Below are positions 60,429 through 64,000 of a DNA stretch of 64,000 nucleotides, piece after piece. The stretch is from Microbacterium thalli (GTDB taxonomy: Bacteria; Actinomycetota; Actinomycetes; Actinomycetales; Microbacteriaceae), in the NCBI RefSeq assembly GCF_028737325.1, contig NZ_JAQZCH010000001.1, positions 1,284,732-1,348,731 of the forward strand, read 5' to 3'. The notes beneath the pieces are model-generated. The model was not told where the DNA came from. It ran no database searches and worked only from the letters and a program-made list of their open reading frames with translations. Position numbers and translations under genes: made by a program. Within the stretch, counting starts at the first letter, position 1. Each line of letters begins with the position of its first letter.

Positions 60429-60472
60429 GGGAGCGTCCCTCCCATCGCCGTGAGACCCACAAGGACCCGTGC

Positions 60473-61936
60473 ATGAGCTTGCCCACTCCCGCCACCCGCA
60501 CCGAGACCGATTCGCTCGGATCCCTCGAGATCCCCGCCGACGCCTACTGGGGGGTGCACACGGCGCGAGCCCTCGAGAACTTCCCGGTCTCGCAGCGCCC
60601 GATCTCGGTGTATCGCGACCTCGTGCGGGGGCTGGCGATGGTGAAGCAGGCCTCGGCTCGCGCCAACCGCGACATCGGCGCGCTCGACCCGGAGCGGGCC
60701 GACCTCATCGACCGCGCCTCACAGCGGGTCATCGACGGCGAGTTCCACGACCAGTTCGTCGTGGGTGTGGTCCAGGGTGGTGCCGGCACCTCGACCAACA
60801 TGAACGCGAACGAGGTCATCACCAACATCGCGCTCGAGATGGCCGGCCGCGAGAAGGGCGACTACGCCTATCTGTCGCCGATCGACCACACCAACCGCAG
60901 CCAGTCGACGAACGACGTCTACCCGACCGCCATCAAGGTGGGGCTCGGCCTCGACCTGCAGACGCTGCTCGATGAGCTGGGGCTGCTGCGCGCGTCGTTC
61001 CTCGCGAAGGCCGTCGAGTTCCACGACGTCCTGAAGGTCGGTCGCACGCAGCTGCAGGATGCCGTGCCGATGACGCTCGGCCAGGAGTTCCACGGCTTCG
61101 CCACGACGCTGGGCGAGGACCTCGAGCGCCTGGGCGAGAACGCGTCGCTGCTGTATGAGATCAACATGGGCGCGACCGCGATCGGCACCGGGATCACGAC
61201 GCATCCCGACTATCGCGCGAGCGTCGTGCGACACCTGCGCGAGATCACCGGTCTCGACCTGTCGAGCGCCGTCGACCTCGTCGAGTCGACGAGCGACACC
61301 GGCGCGTTCATGTCGTTCTCATCCTCGCTCAAGCGCAACGCCATCAAGCTGTCGAAGATCAGCAACGACCTCCGTCTGCTCTCCAGCGGCCCGCAGGCCG
61401 GCTTCGGCGAGATCAACCTGCCGCCGCGGCAGGCGGGGTCGAGCATCATGCCGGGCAAGGTCAACCCCGTCATCCCCGAGGTCGTGAACCAGGTCGCCTT
61501 CGCCGTCGCGGGCGCCGACCTCACGGTCACGATGGCCGTCGAGGGAGGACAGTTGCAGCTGAACGCCTTCGAGCCGATCATCGCGCACTCGATCTTCCAG
61601 TCGATCACCTGGATGCGGCGCGCGATGCGCACGCTGCGCGTCAACTGCATCGACGGCATCACGGCCAACCACGAGCGCCTGGGCGCGATGGTCGGTTCGT
61701 CGGTCGGCGTCGTCACCGCCCTCACGCCCTTCATCGGGTACGCGGCGGCCGCGGCTCTGGCCAAGACGGCGCTGCTGACCCACCGCAACGTCGGCGACCT
61801 CGTCGTCGAGGCCGGTCTGATGTCGCGCGAAGAGGTCGACAAGCAGCTGTCGCCGGCGCGGTTGTCGGGCCTGCAGGCGATCACGGCGGCGATCCCGATC
61901 GTGCGCCCCGATGTCGACGAGGATGCCGCGCGCTGA
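60473..61936 (+). CDS. aspA: Aspartate ammonia-lyase
   Basis: A 487-residue fumarase/aspartase superfamily enzyme. Residues near GGAGTSTNMNANEV (about 99-112), the HTNRSQSTNDVYPTA loop, and the SS-loop signature GSSIMPGKVNP (61437-61470) are all present. It deaminates L-aspartate to fumarate and ammonia. GGAGTSTNMNANEVI is shared with fumarase, but LKVGRTQLQDAVPMTLGQEF fits aspartase. It is expressed from its own promoter. The DAACS symporter elsewhere in the window could supply aspartate. Confidence 0.92.
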   Translation: MSLPTPATRTETDSLGSLEIPADAYWGVHTARALENFPVSQRPISVYRDLVRGLAMVKQASARANRDIGALDPERADLIDRASQRVIDGEFHDQFVVGVVQGGAGTSTNMNANEVITNIALEMAGREKGDYAYLSPIDHTNRSQSTNDVYPTAIKVGLGLDLQTLLDELGLLRASFLAKAVEFHDVLKVGRTQLQDAVPMTLGQEFHGFATTLGEDLERLGENASLLYEINMGATAIGTGITTHPDYRASVVRHLREITGLDLSSAVDLVESTSDTGAFMSFSSSLKRNAIKLSKISNDLRLLSSGPQAGFGEINLPPRQAGSSIMPGKVNPVIPEVVNQVAFAVAGADLTVTMAVEGGQLQLNAFEPIIAHSIFQSITWMRRAMRTLRVNCIDGITANHERLGAMVGSSVGVVTALTPFIGYAAAAALAKTALLTHRNVGDLVVEAGLMSREEVDKQLSPARLSGLQAITAAIPIVRPDVDEDAAR

Positions 61937-62035
61937 CGACTCCGCGCACCCGGCCCGCGCAAGCCTTTGTGCGGCGGTGACCGCTGTCGCTAACGTCGGT
62001 GGTGTTCATCGCTTCTCGACCGACCGGGGGACCCC

Positions 62036-62440
62036 ATGACCGACCCGAACAACTCGTCCGCGCCGCAGCCTCCGGCGTACCAGCCGCCGGCCTACCCGAC
62101 CTCGTCCTCGGACGCGTCGTACGGCAACTCCAACGCGCCCGTGCCCGGCAAGACGCTCGGCATCGTCGCGTTCATCCTGTCGTTCTTCGCGCAGCTGGTC
62201 GCGCTGGTGCTCGGTATCGTCGCGCTGGTCCAGAGCAAGAAGGCCGGGCACAAGAACGGGTTCGCTCTGGCCGCGATCATCATCAGCGCCGTCCTCATGG
62301 TGGTCGGCATCATCGTGGCGATCGTGCTCTTCACGATCTTCGGCAACGTGGCGAACGACGTCTACCAGGCGTGCGTCGTCGAAGGCGCCGACACGGTGAC
62401 CGTGTGGGGCCAGACGCAGTCCTGCGCCGACATGCGCTGA
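62036..62440 (+). CDS. DUF4190-type small membrane protein
   Basis: A 134-residue protein. A Pro/Ser/Tyr-rich cytoplasmic N-terminus (PPAYQPPAYPTSSSDASYG) is followed by two membrane helices with a short Lys-rich turn (QSKKAGHKNGFALA), the DUF4190 pattern. A C-terminal extracytoplasmic tail has two cysteines (about 116 and 130). Function is unknown; similar proteins are often envelope-associated. A TAACGT hexamer and a GGGGGA site precede the ATG. A strong terminator follows. Confidence 0.75.
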   Translation: MTDPNNSSAPQPPAYQPPAYPTSSSDASYGNSNAPVPGKTLGIVAFILSFFAQLVALVLGIVALVQSKKAGHKNGFALAAIIISAVLMVVGIIVAIVLFTIFGNVANDVYQACVVEGADTVTVWGQTQSCADMR

Positions 62441-62463
62441 CGCCGTCGGCACGCCGAGTACCC

Positions 62464-62495
62464 GAAAGCCCCCGCGGACGACCGCGGGGGCTTTC
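62464..62495 (+). terminator. Rho-independent terminator
   Basis: A 14-bp perfect stem GAAAGCCCCCGCGG / CCGCGGGGGCTTTC with a 4-nt loop, placed 23 nt after the DUF4190 stop. Confidence 0.9.
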
Positions 62496-62538
62496 GCTGT
62501 GCGGTCTCAGCTCGGAGCGGCCGGTTGCGGCGGCGGCA

Positions 62539-62581
62539 TCAAAGCGCTTAAACTCGGGAGGGCACGGTTTAAGCGCTTTGA
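62539..62581. promoter_or_regulatory. Twin LacI-family operators before a sugar ABC transporter
   Basis: TCAAAGCGCTTAAA (62539-62552) and its exact inverse TTTAAGCGCTTTGA (62568-62581) each centre on the palindrome AAGCGCTT, a LacI/GalR-type core with central CG. The centres are 29 bp apart. The second site ends 35 bp before the substrate-binding protein start, so bound repressors would cover the promoter. Confidence 0.8.
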
Positions 62582-62616
62582 TCGCACCGTGTCATCCGCG
62601 ATTCAAGGAGGAAGAC

Positions 62617-63882
62617 GTGAAGTTCAGAACAGTGGCCGGCGGTGTCGCGACCCTCGCGGTGTTCGCCCTGGTGCTCACCGGTTGCGGTCGCGCCGACGAG
62701 ACGGCCTCAGGCCCGGCCGAGGTCACCTCGCTCGACAACAGCCCGGCCACCGGGACGCTCAGCGTCTGGGCGATGGGGGCCGAGGGCGAGGCGTTGCCCG
62801 AGTTCGTCTCAGAGTTCGAAGAGGCCAACCCCGATGTGAAGATCGAGGTCACCGCGATCCCGTGGGATGCGGCGCACAACAAGATCCAGACGGCGATCGC
62901 CGGGGGCAACACCCCCGACATCGCCATGATGGGTTCGACCTGGATGGCCGACTTCGGCGACGCCTTCGCGACGGTTCCCGCCGAGATCCCGACCGACGGC
63001 TTCTTCCCCGGCCCGCTCAGCACCACCGAGTTCGACGACCGTGCGGCCGGCGTTCCCTGGTACGTGGACACCCGCGTGCTGTACTACCGCACCGACCTGG
63101 CGCAGCAGGCCGGCTGGACGCAGGCGCCGACCGACTGGGACGAGCTGCAGCAGCTCGCCGCCGACATGAAGGACAAGGCGGGCGCCGATTTCGGCATCCG
63201 GATGCCGGGTGGCAACGACTCCTTCCAGGGCGCCATGTGGATGCCGTGGTCGGCCGGCGCCGAGCTGATCGACGGAGACGCCTGGACCCTCGACACCCCC
63301 GAGATGGCCGAGGGGCTGGCGTACTACCAGAGCTTCTTCGACAAGGGGCTCGCCGATGCGGACGCTGATGTCTCGGCCGGAGCGACCGAGTCGGAGTTCG
63401 TCGCCGGCACCACCCCCATGGTCGTCGAAGGGCCGTTCCTCCGAGGCCAGCTCGAGCTCGTGGGCGGCGAAGACTTCGCCTCGAAGTACACCACGGCCGT
63501 GCTGCCGGCAGCCGACGAGTCGGTGTCGTTCAGCGGCGGCGCGAACCTCGTCGTGTTCGAGAACAGCGCCAACGCCGAGTCGGCTTGGAAGCTCGTGCGC
63601 TGGCTGAGCGAGCCCGAGACGCAGGTCGCCTTCTACGAGGAGACCGGTGACCTCCCGGCGCTGCAGGCTGCGTGGGACGACCCCGCGCTGGCGGATGACA
63701 CCAGCCTGACCACCTTCGGCGAGCAGCTGCAGACGGCCAAGGCTCCGCCCGTCACCACGAGCTGGGTGCAGGTCGCCGCGAAGGGCGATCAGGCGCTCGA
63801 GCAACTGCGTCGTGGCGGCGCCGACGTCGCGACCGTGCTGCAGAAGCTCCAGTCGGACGCCGACGCCATCGGCGTGAAGTGA
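62617..63882 (+). CDS. Sugar ABC transporter substrate-binding lipoprotein
   Basis: A 421-residue family 1 extracellular binding protein. The lipobox is LVLTGCG with Cys 23. The N-lobe begins GTLSVWAMGAEGE, followed by FEEANPDVKIEVTAIPWDAAHNKIQTAIAGGNTPDIAMMG, the classical sugar-binding signature. The C-terminal lobe contains the WKLVRWLSEPETQ helix. It captures an oligosaccharide at the cell surface for the following permeases. AAGGAGG precedes the GTG. LacI-type control is likely. The sugar is unknown; alpha-glucosides or other plant sugars are possible. Confidence 0.93.
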   Translation: MKFRTVAGGVATLAVFALVLTGCGRADETASGPAEVTSLDNSPATGTLSVWAMGAEGEALPEFVSEFEEANPDVKIEVTAIPWDAAHNKIQTAIAGGNTPDIAMMGSTWMADFGDAFATVPAEIPTDGFFPGPLSTTEFDDRAAGVPWYVDTRVLYYRTDLAQQAGWTQAPTDWDELQQLAADMKDKAGADFGIRMPGGNDSFQGAMWMPWSAGAELIDGDAWTLDTPEMAEGLAYYQSFFDKGLADADADVSAGATESEFVAGTTPMVVEGPFLRGQLELVGGEDFASKYTTAVLPAADESVSFSGGANLVVFENSANAESAWKLVRWLSEPETQVAFYEETGDLPALQAAWDDPALADDTSLTTFGEQLQTAKAPPVTTSWVQVAAKGDQALEQLRRGGADVATVLQKLQSDADAIGVK

Positions 63883-63887
63883 CCTCG

Positions 63888-64000
63888 ATGTCCACGTCCA
63901 CCCTCCCCGCGGCCGGAGCCGTCACCGACTCCGGCCGCGGGGCCTCCCGCCCCGGCGGCCTGCATGCGCGCCAGCGCAAGCGCCAGGCGCTCATCGCGTG
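63888..64000 (+). CDS. Sugar ABC transporter permease (start only)
   Basis: The frame opens at ATG 63888, 5 bp after the binding-protein stop, and runs off the window after about 37 codons. The visible N-terminus is Ser/Pro/Gly-rich with a basic run (HARQRKRQALIA) just before where the first helix of a MalF-like permease would begin. Identity rests mainly on operon position. Confidence 0.6.
   Translation, partial: MSTSTLPAAGAVTDSGRGASRPGGLHARQRKRQALIA

Noticed and set aside
1-64000. CRISPR arrays, insertion sequences, integrases, attachment sites, prophage genes
   Set aside because: No repeat-spacer pattern, transposase or phage-like protein was seen. Base composition and gene style are uniform across the window.

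Overview
High-GC actinobacterial chromosome (about 70% GC by eye, frequent GTG starts, dense gene packing, dnaX-recR, LAXTG-type cell-wall anchor, alternative cysteine-free L36). Gene content and style fit Microbacteriaceae, most likely Microbacterium or a close relative. This is inferred from content, not from a database match. No insertion sequences, prophage, CRISPR or rRNA were seen. RNA genes are one tRNA-Ser(GGA) and the small SRP RNA. No gene-free stretch exceeds about 200 bases. Both ends cut a gene.

Layout. 1-6.2 kb: tail of a sulfide:quinone-reductase-like flavoprotein, a coupled minus-strand trio (glycosyltransferase, EEP-family phosphohydrolase, membrane protein), a NYN-LOTUS protein with a long basic/acidic tail, and a MATE exporter. 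6.3-12.8 kb: an OmpR-type two-component system divergent from a VanY-like carboxypeptidase, M18 aminopeptidase, MFS transporter and chromate transporter. 13-17.5 kb: a 1507-residue cell-wall-anchored LTD/metallophosphoesterase. 17.6-18.7 kb: a zinc-starvation module, with one Zur-like box between a CobW-like protein that has lost its P-loop and rpmJ2. 18.8-25.5 kb: PEP-mutase-family enzyme, divergent qorB/HxlR pair, PadR regulator with UbiB-like kinase, NUDIX, SLC13 permease. 25.6-30 kb: two lipoproteins (beta-lactamase-fold hydrolase, PQQ-type sugar dehydrogenase), a second NYN protein, a baeRF-like protein. 30-37 kb: pyruvate oxidase, acyl-CoA synthetase, small conserved proteins, siderophore-interacting protein, lactonase-fold protein, tRNA. 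37.4-44.2 kb: HD protein, DAACS symporter, MoxR-DUF58-transglutaminase operon. 44.3-51.3 kb: SRP RNA, pta-ackA, HAD phosphomutase and GH65 phosphorylase. 51.3-64 kb: flavin monooxygenase, dnaX-recR, oligopeptidase B, Pi transporter, CpdA-like phosphodiesterase, aspartase, DUF4190 protein, and the start of a sugar ABC importer behind twin LacI-type operators.

How parts work together. Glycoside phosphorolysis (GH65 plus phosphomutase) would feed hexose phosphate into glycolysis, while poxB, the acyl-CoA synthetase and pta-ackA sit at the acetate/acetyl-CoA/acetyl-phosphate node. Candidate PHO boxes link the secreted phosphoesterase and the Pi transporter.

The most general signal is promoter architecture. 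Fourteen genes carry a TANNNT hexamer 6-8 nt before the start codon, as expected for leaderless mRNAs. In four places the TAG stop codon of the upstream gene is the first half of the next gene's -10 hexamer.
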